In this document: piece by piece, positions 1 to 7,700 of the stretch
Layout of the letters: every line of letters begins with the position of its first letter
Position numbering within the stretch: the first letter of the stretch is position 1
Assembly: GCA_023431385.1 (NCBI GenBank)
Contig: JAEYWA010000096.1
Span: 1-11,138 of the forward strand
Origin: Bacillota bacterium
GTDB taxonomy: Bacteria; Bacillota; Clostridia; Acetivibrionales; DSM-1351
Direction of reading: 5' to 3'
DNA: 11,138 nucleotides
The notes under the pieces: model-generated
What the model was told of the DNA's origin: nothing
Databases searched by the model: none
What the model saw: only the letters and a program-made list of their open reading frames with translations
Position numbers and translations under genes: made by a program

Positions 1-446
1 CAATTGGAACTCTCGATAATGATCAGTCAATAAATTTCAGAGGCTGTACCGGCTCCTGCTCGGATGAAAGCAAAAAAGAGCTCTCTGAGAAGCCTGTTTT
101 ATTTGCAGTATCGTCAAAAAGCGGAGTATTGGTAGACCAGCATTTCGGCCATGCAACAGATTTTTATATATATGAATATAAAGAATGCGATATTAAATTC
201 AAGGAAAGAAGAAGTGTTTCAAAATACTGTGATGGTGTCGAAAGCTGTGATGGTATGGGCGGAGGCAAAAAAGAGAGCAAGATTGACAATATACTCGAAG
301 CTGTTAAGGACTGCAAAGCAGTAGTTGCGATGCGTATCGGAGAAGCACCGAAGCAAAAGCTCAAGGATAAGGCCATTGAAACCTTTACAACCTATGATCG
401 CATTGAAGATGCTGTACGACAGGCAGCCGAAAAGCTGTTTGTCTAA
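1..446 (+). CDS. nifB: NifB C-terminal fragment (NifX-like FeMo-co biosynthesis domain), 5' truncated by the window
   Basis: The frame is open from base 3 to the TAA at 444-446, so only the last 147 residues are seen; the start lies upstream. The visible part has a short linker containing Cys (RGCTGSC) followed by a domain starting PVLFAVSSKSGVLVDQHFGHATDFYIYE, here cut to its key elements: the DQHFGHA loop and the late AVVAMRIGEAPKQKL segment. These are typical of the dinitrogenase iron-molybdenum cofactor (NifX/NafY/NifB-C) family, which binds the NifB cofactor. In clostridia this domain is the tail of NifB, a radical SAM enzyme that builds the 8Fe core of FeMo-co, and in C. pasteurianum NifB is fused to NifN. 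Which form is present cannot be told because the radical SAM part is outside the window. The following ferredoxin and nifV genes on the same strand support a nif assignment. An internal TTG at 129 is not a plausible start because the domain begins upstream of it. Confidence 0.85.
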   Translation, partial: IGTLDNDQSINFRGCTGSCSDESKKELSEKPVLFAVSSKSGVLVDQHFGHATDFYIYEYKECDIKFKERRSVSKYCDGVESCDGMGGGKKESKIDNILEAVKDCKAVVAMRIGEAPKQKLKDKAIETFTTYDRIEDAVRQAAEKLFV

Positions 447-470
447 AATTTATACAATAATTTACCTTAA

Positions 471-478
471 AAGGGAGG
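471..478 (+). promoter_or_regulatory. ribosome binding site fixing the ferredoxin start
   Basis: AAGGGAGG lies 8 bases before ATG 487. The same frame is open back to 325, but that longer start lies inside nifB and has no comparable site, so the short protein is the right one. Confidence 0.85.
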
Positions 479-486
479 AATATGCT

Positions 487-795
487 ATGATAAGTCCAAA
501 ATATCATGTGTTTGTCTGCGCCAGCTGCAGAATTAACGGAACTCAGAAGGGGTACTGCCACTCAAAGGGAGCGGTGGAACTGATTCAAAGGTTTATGGAA
601 GAGATTGATGACAGGGAGCTTTCAAGTGATGTTATGATTACAAATACAGGCTGCTTCGGAATATGTGACAAAGGCCCTGTAGTAGTAATTTATCCTGAAG
701 GTACCTGGTATGGAAATGTTACCGGGGACGATGTGGAGGAAATAGTGGAGAAGCATCTGGAAGGCGGAGAAAAAGTTAAAAGGTTATTGATATAG
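487..795 (+). CDS. thioredoxin-like [2Fe-2S] ferredoxin of the nif cluster
   Basis: This encodes 102 residues, closely matching the length and sequence of the C. pasteurianum [2Fe-2S] ferredoxin as I recall it. Five cysteines are visible at residues 11, 14, 24, 56 and 60; in the C. pasteurianum protein Cys11, 24, 56 and 60 hold the cluster and Cys14 lies in the flexible loop. The motif around the last pair is NTGCFGIC, followed by the GPVVVIYPEG and WYGNVT stretches that are typical of this family. The fold is thioredoxin-like and dimeric. The family is found in nif clusters and an interaction with the nitrogenase MoFe protein has been proposed, but its exact role is unsettled. It lies 40 bases after nifB and 81 bases before nifV-omega on the same strand, so it is probably co-transcribed with them. 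There is no signal peptide, so it is cytoplasmic. Confidence 0.93.
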   Translation: MISPKYHVFVCASCRINGTQKGYCHSKGAVELIQRFMEEIDDRELSSDVMITNTGCFGICDKGPVVVIYPEGTWYGNVTGDDVEEIVEKHLEGGEKVKRLLI

Positions 796-861
796 CTTCG
801 ATTTGAAGTGATAAAGATAATAGTAAACATTGAAAACTATTCACAATTAATTATTTAACTT

Positions 862-870
862 AAGGGTGGA
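862..870 (+). promoter_or_regulatory. ribosome binding site fixing the nifV-omega start
   Basis: AAGGGTGGA ends directly against GTG 871, which leaves no spacing for that codon, but it sits 6 bases before the in-frame ATG 877. The start is therefore placed at 877, giving MIRITDV rather than a two-residue-longer form. Confidence 0.75.
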
Positions 871-876
871 GTGTTA

Positions 877-1836
877 ATGATTAGAATTACCGATGTAACT
901 CTATGTACAATTAACCATAAATATGAGCAGAAGGACCTGCTTCTGAGACTGTATAAACTGCTGCTTCAGACTGGAATAAACTATATAGAAATAACAGTTC
1001 CTGTGCTTAATTTGCTTGGTGAAAATATCGAGCATGGCAAAACAATACTTAGAGTTGAACACCCCTCCGAAATATACAGGTATGCCGGATTTATCAGGTA
1101 TGCCTGCCGACACAGCGGATATGATGTACCTGTAGGAACAATCTCGGAATTTCAGATCAACGATATAAGAGAAATTAATCTTTTAAGAAGCATCAGCCAA
1201 TATCTGAATGTGCGTATTGTAGGTTTGGATGACCTTCTGCAGCATGATTACCTTAATATTTTTGAGAGATTGAAATTCTTATCGGGTACACAAGCGGAAT
1301 TCTGCCCCCAAAACAATTATTATTGTGCAACGGCCCTGGCTGTGGAATGGGTTCTAAACGGCGGAGAAAACATTGTAGTCAGCTTTTGCGGCGGAGGAGG
1401 ATTTGCGGCACTTGAAGAGGTGATAATGGCTCTTCGGATTACAAAACGTCATAAGCCGAATTTGGACCTATCTGTGCTAAGAGAGGTGAAAAAGCTTTAT
1501 GAAGAGTTGTCCGGTATATCCATTCCGGGAAATAAACCAGTTATAGGTAACAGCATATTTGAGGTTGAATCAGGTATACATGTGGACGGCATATATAAAA
1601 ACGGGGCGAATTATGAACCCTTTGAGCCCTCTGTGGTAGGTATGGAAAGAAAAATAGCTGTCGGTAAACACTCCGGAAGAACAACTATTGAAGTGAAACT
1701 GATGGAATTTGGACTGGTATTTCCAGCAGAAAAAATTCAGGAGCTTCTTCGAAATGCTCAGGATATGAGTATAGACCTTGGAAGAAGTATTTCCGATCAA
1801 GAATTTTATGAGCTTGCCTGTAATTTGACAAAATAG
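877..1836 (+). CDS. nifV-omega: homocitrate synthase omega subunit (NifV-omega)
   Basis: The product is 319 residues. The C-terminal third carries well conserved homocitrate/isopropylmalate synthase sequence: SGIHVDGI at 232-239, the EPFEPSVVG segment, and GKHSGR at 263-268. These form the subdomain that in the family closes over the active site of the partner barrel. The N-terminal two thirds align with the catalytic barrel but have lost its key residues. The DTTLRDGEQ motif is DVTLCTIN (residues 6-13), so the catalytic Arg-Asp is missing, and the metal-binding HAHND becomes CPQNN (143-147), so both metal histidines are gone. It should therefore be inactive alone and work with NifV-alpha to condense acetyl-CoA and 2-oxoglutarate into homocitrate, the organic ligand of FeMo-co. 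A split nifV-omega/nifV-alpha pair in this order is known from C. pasteurianum. The assignment is firm; heteromer formation is inferred. Confidence 0.9.
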   Translation: MIRITDVTLCTINHKYEQKDLLLRLYKLLLQTGINYIEITVPVLNLLGENIEHGKTILRVEHPSEIYRYAGFIRYACRHSGYDVPVGTISEFQINDIREINLLRSISQYLNVRIVGLDDLLQHDYLNIFERLKFLSGTQAEFCPQNNYYCATALAVEWVLNGGENIVVSFCGGGGFAALEEVIMALRITKRHKPNLDLSVLREVKKLYEELSGISIPGNKPVIGNSIFEVESGIHVDGIYKNGANYEPFEPSVVGMERKIAVGKHSGRTTIEVKLMEFGLVFPAEKIQELLRNAQDMSIDLGRSISDQEFYELACNLTK

Positions 1837-1852
1837 TAATATTTAGTTAATA

Positions 1853-1875
1853 ATATCTGTTAATATAACAGATAT
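1853..1875. repeat. perfect 10-bp inverted repeat between nifV-omega and nifV-alpha
   Basis: ATATCTGTTA at 1853-1862 is exactly complementary to TAACAGATAT at 1866-1875, with a 3-base loop (ATA). It begins 16 bases after the nifV-omega stop and ends 29 bases before the nifV-alpha start. There is no T-tract after it on the + strand, so it does not look like an intrinsic terminator. A role in mRNA processing or stability, to set the two subunits' ratio, or a protein site are both possible. Confidence 0.6.
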
Positions 1876-1904
1876 ACAGATCTGGTCAGAGGGGTGGGCT
1901 TGAC

Positions 1905-2714
1905 TTGAAACAAAAGAAATATCTTATAGATACTACGCTTCGGGATGGAGAACAAAGCCCTGGTTTTGCTTTTAGCATGGAGCAGAAGGTAGGGTTAGCG
2001 GTATTGCTGGACGGGGCGGGGATATATCAGATAGAAGCCGGAATTCCTGCAATGGGAGATTATGAGAAAGCTACAATATTAAGAATTCTGGAGAACAGAA
2101 AAAATGCCCGGATTTCAACCTGGAACAGAATGAACCGGGAGGATATTCTGCATTCCTTTGACTGTCATCCGGATATTATACATATCAGTGCTCCCATGTC
2201 TTATGTTCATATATACTCCAAATTGAAAAAAAACAAAGGGTGGCTACAGAAAAACCTTCAGGATTGTGTCAACCTGGCCCTGGATAAGGGGTATGCCGTG
2301 ACTGTCGGTTTTGAAGATGCATCACGGGCCGATATAACCTTTATGATTGTTGTAGCTGAAATGCTTAAGGAGATGGGAGTATTGAATATAAGATATGCCG
2401 ATACCGTAGGAGTCCTGACACCGTCGAGGGCATATCAGGCTGTAAGTGAAATAAGGAGTCATACCGGAATAGCTATAGGAATACACGCCCATAACGACTT
2501 GGGTATGGCTGTGGCAAATTCTTTGGAGGCTGCAAGAGCAGGGGCAGATTATATTGATACAACACTTTTAGGTATTGGTGAACGGGCCGGAAACTGTGAC
2601 TTAAATCATTTTATTTCAGCCAGCGAACACATATTTGACCTGGGGCTCAGTCATAATGAGGCCTGTATTTTAAAAGAAAAAGGCAGGGAGATTATTTTCA
2701 GAAATAAACTTTAG
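1905..2714 (+). CDS. nifV-alpha: homocitrate synthase alpha subunit (NifV-alpha), catalytic barrel
   Basis: The product is 269 residues and starts at TTG 1905, preceded by AGAGGGGTGGG at 1888-1898; no other start gives both good spacing and the full N-terminal motif. It carries the catalytic signatures of the homocitrate/isopropylmalate synthase family: DTTLRDGEQ at 9-17 (catalytic Arg13 and metal-binding Asp14), the IEAGIPAMG strand, the RYADTVG segment, and HAHNDLGMA at 194-202, with His194 and His196 as metal ligands, then GIGERAGN. The chain stops shortly after the barrel and lacks the C-terminal SGIHxDG and GKHSG part, which the preceding gene supplies. The two genes thus complement each other: alpha gives the acetyl-CoA/2-oxoglutarate chemistry, omega the closing subdomain. 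It is cytoplasmic and serves nitrogenase cofactor synthesis. Intergenic spacing to modB is 70 bases with no visible terminator, so the transcript may continue. Confidence 0.93.
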   Translation: MKQKKYLIDTTLRDGEQSPGFAFSMEQKVGLAVLLDGAGIYQIEAGIPAMGDYEKATILRILENRKNARISTWNRMNREDILHSFDCHPDIIHISAPMSYVHIYSKLKKNKGWLQKNLQDCVNLALDKGYAVTVGFEDASRADITFMIVVAEMLKEMGVLNIRYADTVGVLTPSRAYQAVSEIRSHTGIAIGIHAHNDLGMAVANSLEAARAGADYIDTTLLGIGERAGNCDLNHFISASEHIFDLGLSHNEACILKEKGREIIFRNKL

Positions 2715-2769
2715 CCTGTAGAGTTCATGCACGAAGCCATATATTTGACCAACAATTCTTAATAATATT

Positions 2770-2776
2770 GGGGAGG
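2770..2776 (+). promoter_or_regulatory. ribosome binding site fixing the modB start
   Basis: GGGGAGG lies 8 bases before ATG 2785. An in-frame GTG at 2776 overlaps the site itself and cannot be the start. Confidence 0.8.
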
Positions 2777-2784
2777 TGAATACC

Positions 2785-3462
2785 ATGGACCTATCACCGC
2801 TTTTCATATCACTGAAGGTTGCTTTAACAGCTACTTTGATAACAATTTTTTTTGGAACAGCTGCTGCACGCTTCGTATTAAAAATAAAAAGATTTAAGGG
2901 CATAATTGATGGATTATTTACACTCCCCATGGTATTGCCTCCCACGGTTGTAGGATTTTTTCTGCTGGTTCTGCTTGGAAAAAGCAGTCCTACTGGAAAA
3001 CTACTGATGAACCTGAATATCAATGTTGTTTTTACATGGGTAGGGGCTGTAATAGCCTCTGCTGTTGTTTCATTTCCATTGATGTACAGGACGGTAAGAG
3101 GAGCCTTTGAGCAATTTGACGTAAATATTATTTATGCTGCCAGAACTCTTGGAATGGCCGAAAGCAAAATATTTAGGGCAATTGTGCTTCCTAATATCGT
3201 ACCCGGTTTGATTGCTGGAACAATCCTTTCCTTTGCAAGAGCGTTAGGGGAATTTGGTGCAACCATGATGCTTGCTGGAAACATACCTGGTAAGACACAA
3301 ACCATGTCTGTGGCTGTATATTCGGCTGTTCAGTCTGGAGACAGCGGTACCGCCTACAAATGGGTTGCCGTAGTATGTGCAATGTCTTTTACCGCTATGA
3401 TTTTAATGAACTTCTGGAATGGAAGACAGTTTAAAAAGACCGCGAAACGGGGTGATATTTGA
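2785..3462 (+). CDS. modB: molybdate ABC transporter permease ModB
   Basis: The product is 225 residues, about the usual ModB length. It is very hydrophobic, with membrane segments around residues 8-30, 43-65, 79-100, 135-155 and 190-212. The cytoplasmic coupling (EAA-like) loop reads YAARTLGM near residues 117-124 and continues into VLPNIVPG, which contacts the ATPase. The block RALGEFGATMMLAGN followed by GKTQTMSVAVY is characteristic of ModB rather than of sulfate permeases (CysT/CysW). It forms the transmembrane channel for molybdate uptake, probably as a homodimer with two ModC. The stop codon TGA overlaps the modC ATG by one base, so translation of the two is coupled. Its place behind nifV fits molybdenum supply for nitrogenase. 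Tungstate transport is a possible alternative that sequence alone cannot exclude. Confidence 0.93.
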   Translation: MDLSPLFISLKVALTATLITIFFGTAAARFVLKIKRFKGIIDGLFTLPMVLPPTVVGFFLLVLLGKSSPTGKLLMNLNINVVFTWVGAVIASAVVSFPLMYRTVRGAFEQFDVNIIYAARTLGMAESKIFRAIVLPNIVPGLIAGTILSFARALGEFGATMMLAGNIPGKTQTMSVAVYSAVQSGDSGTAYKWVAVVCAMSFTAMILMNFWNGRQFKKTAKRGDI

Positions 3463-4523
3463 TGTCCCTCTTTGTAGATATCAAGAAAAAAGTTGACAAT
3501 TTTACACTTGAAGTCAAATTTAATACAGATAATAAAATATTGGGGCTGCTGGGTGCCTCGGGCTGTGGCAAGAGTATGACCCTTAAGTGCATTGCGGGGA
3601 TAGAGGAGCCTGATGAAGGTAGAATTATACTTGAAGACAGGGTTTTGTTCGATTCCGATAAAAAAATAAACCTGCTGCCCCAGCAAAGAAAGGTGGGCTA
3701 TCTTTTTCAGAACTATGCACTCTTTCCAAATATGACTGTGAAGGAAAATATAGAAGCCGGGGTAAAAGGTAACAAGGCTGAAAGAGAGAAAATTGTCAGA
3801 GAAAAAATTGAGATGTTTTTCTTGAAAGGCCATGAATACAAAAAGCCCCATCAGCTTTCTGGCGGACAGCAGCAAAGAGTCGCACTGGCCAGAATCCTGG
3901 CGGCAGAACCCGAGGTGGTTTTGTTGGATGAACCCTTTTCAGCGTTGGACAGTAATTTGAAATGGAATCTGGAGCAAGAGTTGATGGAGCTGCTGTCAAC
4001 GTACTCCGGTAAAGTTTTACTGGTTTCACACAACAGAAATGAAGTATACCGTTTTTCTGAAACCATAGCTGTACTGGCTGCCGGAAAAGTTGAAACCTTT
4101 TGTACCAGGCAAGAACTGTTTGACAATCCTGTAACAGTGGCTGCGGCACAGCTTACAGGTTGTAAAAACATATCCCGGGCAGAGAAATTAACCAACCACA
4201 CTCTTTATGCAGCTGATTGGGGTATTACACTTTATTCTAATAAAAAAGTACCTGATCATATAACTCATGTAGGCATGAGAGCTCATTATATAAAGTATTT
4301 TGATAATACTGACTTTACCAATACAATAAACTGCAGGGTTTCAAAGATTATCGAAAATCCTTTTTCATATATTATCATGCTAAATAATTTGCAAAACAGA
4401 GACAAAAAAGAGATCAGCAAAATAAGATGGGAAGTGGATAAGGAGGAATGGGACAATATAGGTACTAATAAAGAAACCATAAGGCTGGTCTTTGACCCAG
4501 ATAAGTTACTTCTGCTGTCTTAG
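3462..4523 (+). CDS. modC: molybdate ABC transporter ATP-binding protein ModC
   Basis: The product is 353 residues. Start ATG 3462 shares its A with the modB stop (TGATG) and follows GGGGTGAT at 3449-3456; a TTG at 3459 is less likely. The nucleotide-binding domain is complete: Walker A GASGCGKS at 31-38, Q-loop Gln83 in LFQNYALFPN, ABC signature LSGGQQQR at 132-139, Walker B VVLLDEP with Asp156 and Glu157, and the H-loop His190 in SHNRNE. After about residue 230 comes a C-terminal domain with GMRAHYIKYF, in the position of the TOBE/Mop domain of ModC and related importers, which senses oxyanion or regulates the ATPase. It powers molybdate import by ModB. The periplasmic-type binding protein ModA is not in this window. 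The C-terminal part is divergent from textbook Mop sequence, so oxyanion binding by it is only inferred. Confidence 0.92.
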   Translation: MSLFVDIKKKVDNFTLEVKFNTDNKILGLLGASGCGKSMTLKCIAGIEEPDEGRIILEDRVLFDSDKKINLLPQQRKVGYLFQNYALFPNMTVKENIEAGVKGNKAEREKIVREKIEMFFLKGHEYKKPHQLSGGQQQRVALARILAAEPEVVLLDEPFSALDSNLKWNLEQELMELLSTYSGKVLLVSHNRNEVYRFSETIAVLAAGKVETFCTRQELFDNPVTVAAAQLTGCKNISRAEKLTNHTLYAADWGITLYSNKKVPDHITHVGMRAHYIKYFDNTDFTNTINCRVSKIIENPFSYIIMLNNLQNRDKKEISKIRWEVDKEEWDNIGTNKETIRLVFDPDKLLLLS

Positions 4524-4609
4524 TCACAATTTGGGTTCAGCCATATATGGAAATATTTATTAACTCAACACTATATGGTAGCTTGTTAAGTGCCAATATT
4601 TCTCAAAAT

Positions 4610-4635
4610 AACGGGAAATTTAATATGCTCCCGTT
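4610..4635. repeat. short inverted repeat downstream of modC
   Basis: AACGGGA (4610-4616) pairs with TCCCGTT (4629-4635) across a 12-base loop. No T-run follows on the + strand; on the - strand it is followed by a weak ATTTTGAG stretch. It could be a weak terminator or mRNA 3' end structure, but a 7-bp stem is modest evidence. Confidence 0.3.
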
Positions 4636-4691
4636 GACAGCAGGATAAAAGCATATCCCTCAAAAGCTATTCTATGTAGGACTGGCTTATT

Positions 4692-4740
4692 TCTACAAAA
4701 GATAACACGAAATTAACAGAGTATCTTCAAGAAATTTACA
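4692..4740 (+). promoter_or_regulatory. Pho-box-like array (putative PhoP binding site)
   Basis: Five hexamers resembling the Firmicutes PhoP half-site TT(A/T/C)ACA follow each other on one strand: TCTACA (4692-4697), ATAACA (4702-4707), TTAACA (4713-4718), TCTTCA (4724-4729) and TTTACA (4735-4740). Start-to-start distances are 10, 11, 11 and 11 bp, one helical turn each, which matches the 5+/-2 bp spacers of Bacillus Pho boxes. Two are perfect, two have one mismatch and TCTTCA has two. The array ends 12 bp before a TATAAT and takes the place of a -35 element, as expected for a response-regulator-activated promoter. The downstream gene encodes a surface phosphoesterase, which fits phosphate-starvation control. 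This is inferred from pattern only. Confidence 0.6.
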
Positions 4741-4745
4741 TTAGT

Positions 4746-4779
4746 CTCCTAATATAATTAGAGAAAAATATATTAGGAG
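4746..4779. repeat. 11-bp inverted repeat spanning the -10 element and Shine-Dalgarno
   Basis: CTCCTAATATA (4746-4756) is exactly complementary to TATATTAGGAG (4769-4779), with a 12-base loop. The left arm overlaps the TATAAT and the right arm includes most of the AGGAGG (4775-4780) that serves TTG 4788. In DNA it could be an operator. In an RNA started further upstream it would hide the ribosome binding site. If transcription starts near 4765 the left arm is not transcribed, so the two readings exclude each other. Confidence 0.6.
4753..4758 (+). promoter_or_regulatory. -10 element of the surface phosphoesterase promoter
   Basis: A perfect TATAAT lies 29 bases before the TTG start. No acceptable -35 hexamer exists 16-18 bp upstream, consistent with an activator-dependent promoter using the repeats at 4692-4740. 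Transcription would start near 4765, giving a leader of about 23 bases. Confidence 0.55.
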
Positions 4780-4787
4780 GTGCAGTT

Positions 4788-7700
4788 TTGAAAACCAAAA
4801 AATTAAGAGGCTTTTTATGTGTATTTTTAGTACTTGCCATCATATTTACAATGCAGCCGGTAGCGGTTTGGGCAGAAACTCAGGTCGAAACGGTAGCACA
4901 ATGGGATTTTACCACTGATCCAAATCCAGATAATTTAACTGAAATTCCAGCCACCGGAGGAACGGATAGAGGTGCTTACCTTACCACATCCCTGGGAAAA
5001 CCCATTGACGGTTATACATCTGGGAGCAAATCCATCTATGTAAATGGTTGGGATAATGGTGAAAACACCAAGTACTGGGAAATAACCCTTTCAGCAAAGG
5101 GCTATGAAAATCTAAAAATATCCTTTAGCAGCTTTAGTTCAGGGACGGGACCCAGAGATTTCAAACTACAGTACAGCACTGATAATTCAAACTTTTACGA
5201 CGTTCAAAATGGGGCCTACAAAAACGGTTCAAATTCGGGCGCACCTTCTAAACTTAATCTAATACTGCCAGCAGAAATTAATAATATTCAAAATATAAAA
5301 CTGAGATTCTTGCAAACAAGTAATATTTCTGTCAGGGCAGGAACTGACAAATACAGTGCAACTGAACAGATTTCATCTACAGGAACCTCACGTTTATTTA
5401 ATATTTTGATTCAAGGTAATAAAACTTCCGGTAATGAACAGCCTCCTGAGGAGGAAACGGGCTTAGTAACAGCATATCCTGAAAATGGAGCCGTAATCAT
5501 TGGCGGAAGCTCTGTAACACTGACAACAGTGACTTCCGGAGCAGCGATACAATATACCTTGAATGACGGACCTCAGCAGCTGTTGAGTACTACTGCCAGG
5601 GCAATAACAATCAATGAGTTCCGCCCGCCCGATAACACTGCTGTTATAAAGGCAAGAGAAGTTATAGGTAATGTTTATGGCACTGAAAGTACTTTTATAT
5701 ATAAGCAGGCCCAGGTGGCAAAAGTATCAGCCACCCCTTCAGGAAAGGTCCCGGCCGTAACACAGATAGCACTTTCAAGTGAAACTCAAGGGGCGGAAAT
5801 AAGCTATACTCTTATTACCAAAGCAGGACAGGCAGATGAAAATCCTCAATCTGAAAAGGTATACAGCGGTCCAATTACTTTGGATAAGGAAATGCTTCCT
5901 GTGAGGCTTCAAGCTGTAGCAAAACTTAGGGGTTATCTGGACAGTACAATTGCAACGTTTGATTACAGTCTTGAGGAGGGTTCTGGAAATGAGCAGGTTT
6001 ACTTCGGACAGATCCATTCCCATACAAATCAATCAGACGGCTCAGGGTCTCTGACTGATGCCTATGAGTATGCAAAAAATATCGCGAAACTGGACTTTTT
6101 CGCTGTGACCGATCACTCCAATTACTTTGATTCAACAAGCTCACCGGTTGAATATTCAAGCAGCAGTTCAAATTCAAAATGGCAGCAGTGTGTGGCAGCC
6201 GCAGATGCAGCGGCTTCAGATTCCTTTGTTGCCTTATACGGCTATGAAATGACCTGGACGGGCAAGGTAGGGCATATCAACACCTTTAATACCAATGGTT
6301 TTGTAAGCAGAAACAATCCTAAATATACATCCAGCTTCGAAGGAATGAAGAACTATTATAAACTGCTTAAAGAAATCCCGCAGTCAATATCACAATTTAA
6401 TCATCCCGGAAAGACCTTCGGTGATTTCAATAATTTTTCAGATTATGACGAAGCAATAGATAAACAGATTTCTTTAATCGAGGTAGGAAACGGTGAAGGT
6501 GCAATCGGCTCGGGAGGCTACTTTCCATCTTACGATTACTACAATAAAGCTCTTGACAAGGGCTGGCATCTTGCACCAACAAACAACCAGGACAATCATA
6601 AGGGCCTGTGGGGTACTGCAAATACCGGAAGAACAGCAGTTGTAACCGACAACTTTTCAAGGGCTGGCATATATGATGCTTTAAAAAATATGCATGTATA
6701 TGCTACAGAAGATTCAAACTTACGGATTAAATATACGGCGAATAACCGGCCCATGGGAACAATCCTGCCTGTTGATACCGAACAGCTGAGCATTAGTGTT
6801 GATTTATCCGATTTAGATACTTCCGATTATATTGGAACGGTATCCCTGGTAACAAATGGCGGAGAAGAGAGCAATGTTCAGACTTTTGAATCAAATAATG
6901 CTGTTTACTCCGTTAAAATAGATAATCCCTCAAAAGGCTACTACTATATAAAAGTAGTTGAGGCAGACGGAGACATTGCCGTAACAGCTCCGGTATGGAT
7001 TGGGAACGTAGAAAAGGTTGGTATTTCTTCGTTTACCTCGAATGTATCCATGCCTGTAGCCGGTGAAACGCTGGAGTTATCCACCGAAATATTCAATAAT
7101 GAGGCTGCGGCTGTCAATATAGATTCTATCATATATAAAATCGGTGACAGTGTAATTGCAACGGGCAAGACGGGACAGCCCCTTAACTCCCTGGAAACCC
7201 TTAAAGATACTGTCTCTTATACTCCTAATGCCGCCGGGACATATATAATCCAGGTGGAGGCAGCAGCGACACTAAACGGCATTACAAAAATATATACCGA
7301 AGCAATTAATCTTGACGTAAGGGATGCCTCTAAACTTATAAATCTTGGGGTAGATGCCTCACATCTTAATGAATATGTGGCGGGAAACTATGCCAACAGC
7401 ATGACAAACTTTTCAAAGCTTGCCGAGGATTATGATGTACGTCTGGTCGAAATTAAGGAGGGTATTACTTCTGAAAAGCTCTCAAACTTGTCAGGGCTTA
7501 TTTTAACTCCTCCAAACAGAAAAACAAATATTGGAGCTCTGGGCGAATATTCAGCTGAAGAACTGGAAGCTATAAAAGCCTTTGCAGCTGAGGGAAAAAC
7601 CTTGATAGTATGCGGTCTGGCAGACTATGGTGATGGTAAAAATCCAGAACAATACCACACTGCCTATCAACAGAATAAAATTCTTGAAGCAATAGGTGCA

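Larger units (their letters stand above)
4524..4787. other. intergenic region between modC and the surface phosphoesterase gene
   Basis: This 264-base AT-rich gap has no credible coding frame. Its first half holds a perfect palindrome CCATATATGG (4541-4550), a second TATATGG copy at 4572-4578, and a short stem at 4610-4635. Its second half holds the Pho-box-like repeats, the -10 element and the Shine-Dalgarno of the next gene. No clear intrinsic terminator for the nif-mod transcript is visible. Confidence 0.8.

Noticed and set aside
325..486. Upstream in-frame extension of the ferredoxin gene
   Set aside because: It overlaps the nifB 3' end in another frame, gives non-family sequence, and ATG 487 has a strong, well-spaced ribosome site and yields the standard 102-residue ferredoxin.
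797..876. Separate promoter before nifV-omega (TTGAAA at 830-835 with TATTTA at 852-857)
   Set aside because: Both hexamers are weak and a start there would fall on the ribosome binding site; the gene is more simply read from the upstream nif transcript.
4541..4578. CCATATATGG palindrome and nearby TATATGG as a ModE-type molybdate operator
   Set aside because: The sequence does not match the known ModE box, lies downstream of modC rather than upstream of modB, and AT-rich palindromes of this size are expected by chance.
4634..4639. TTGACA as a -35 element
   Set aside because: No TATAAT-like hexamer lies 15-19 bp downstream; it is also part of the short stem at 4610-4635.
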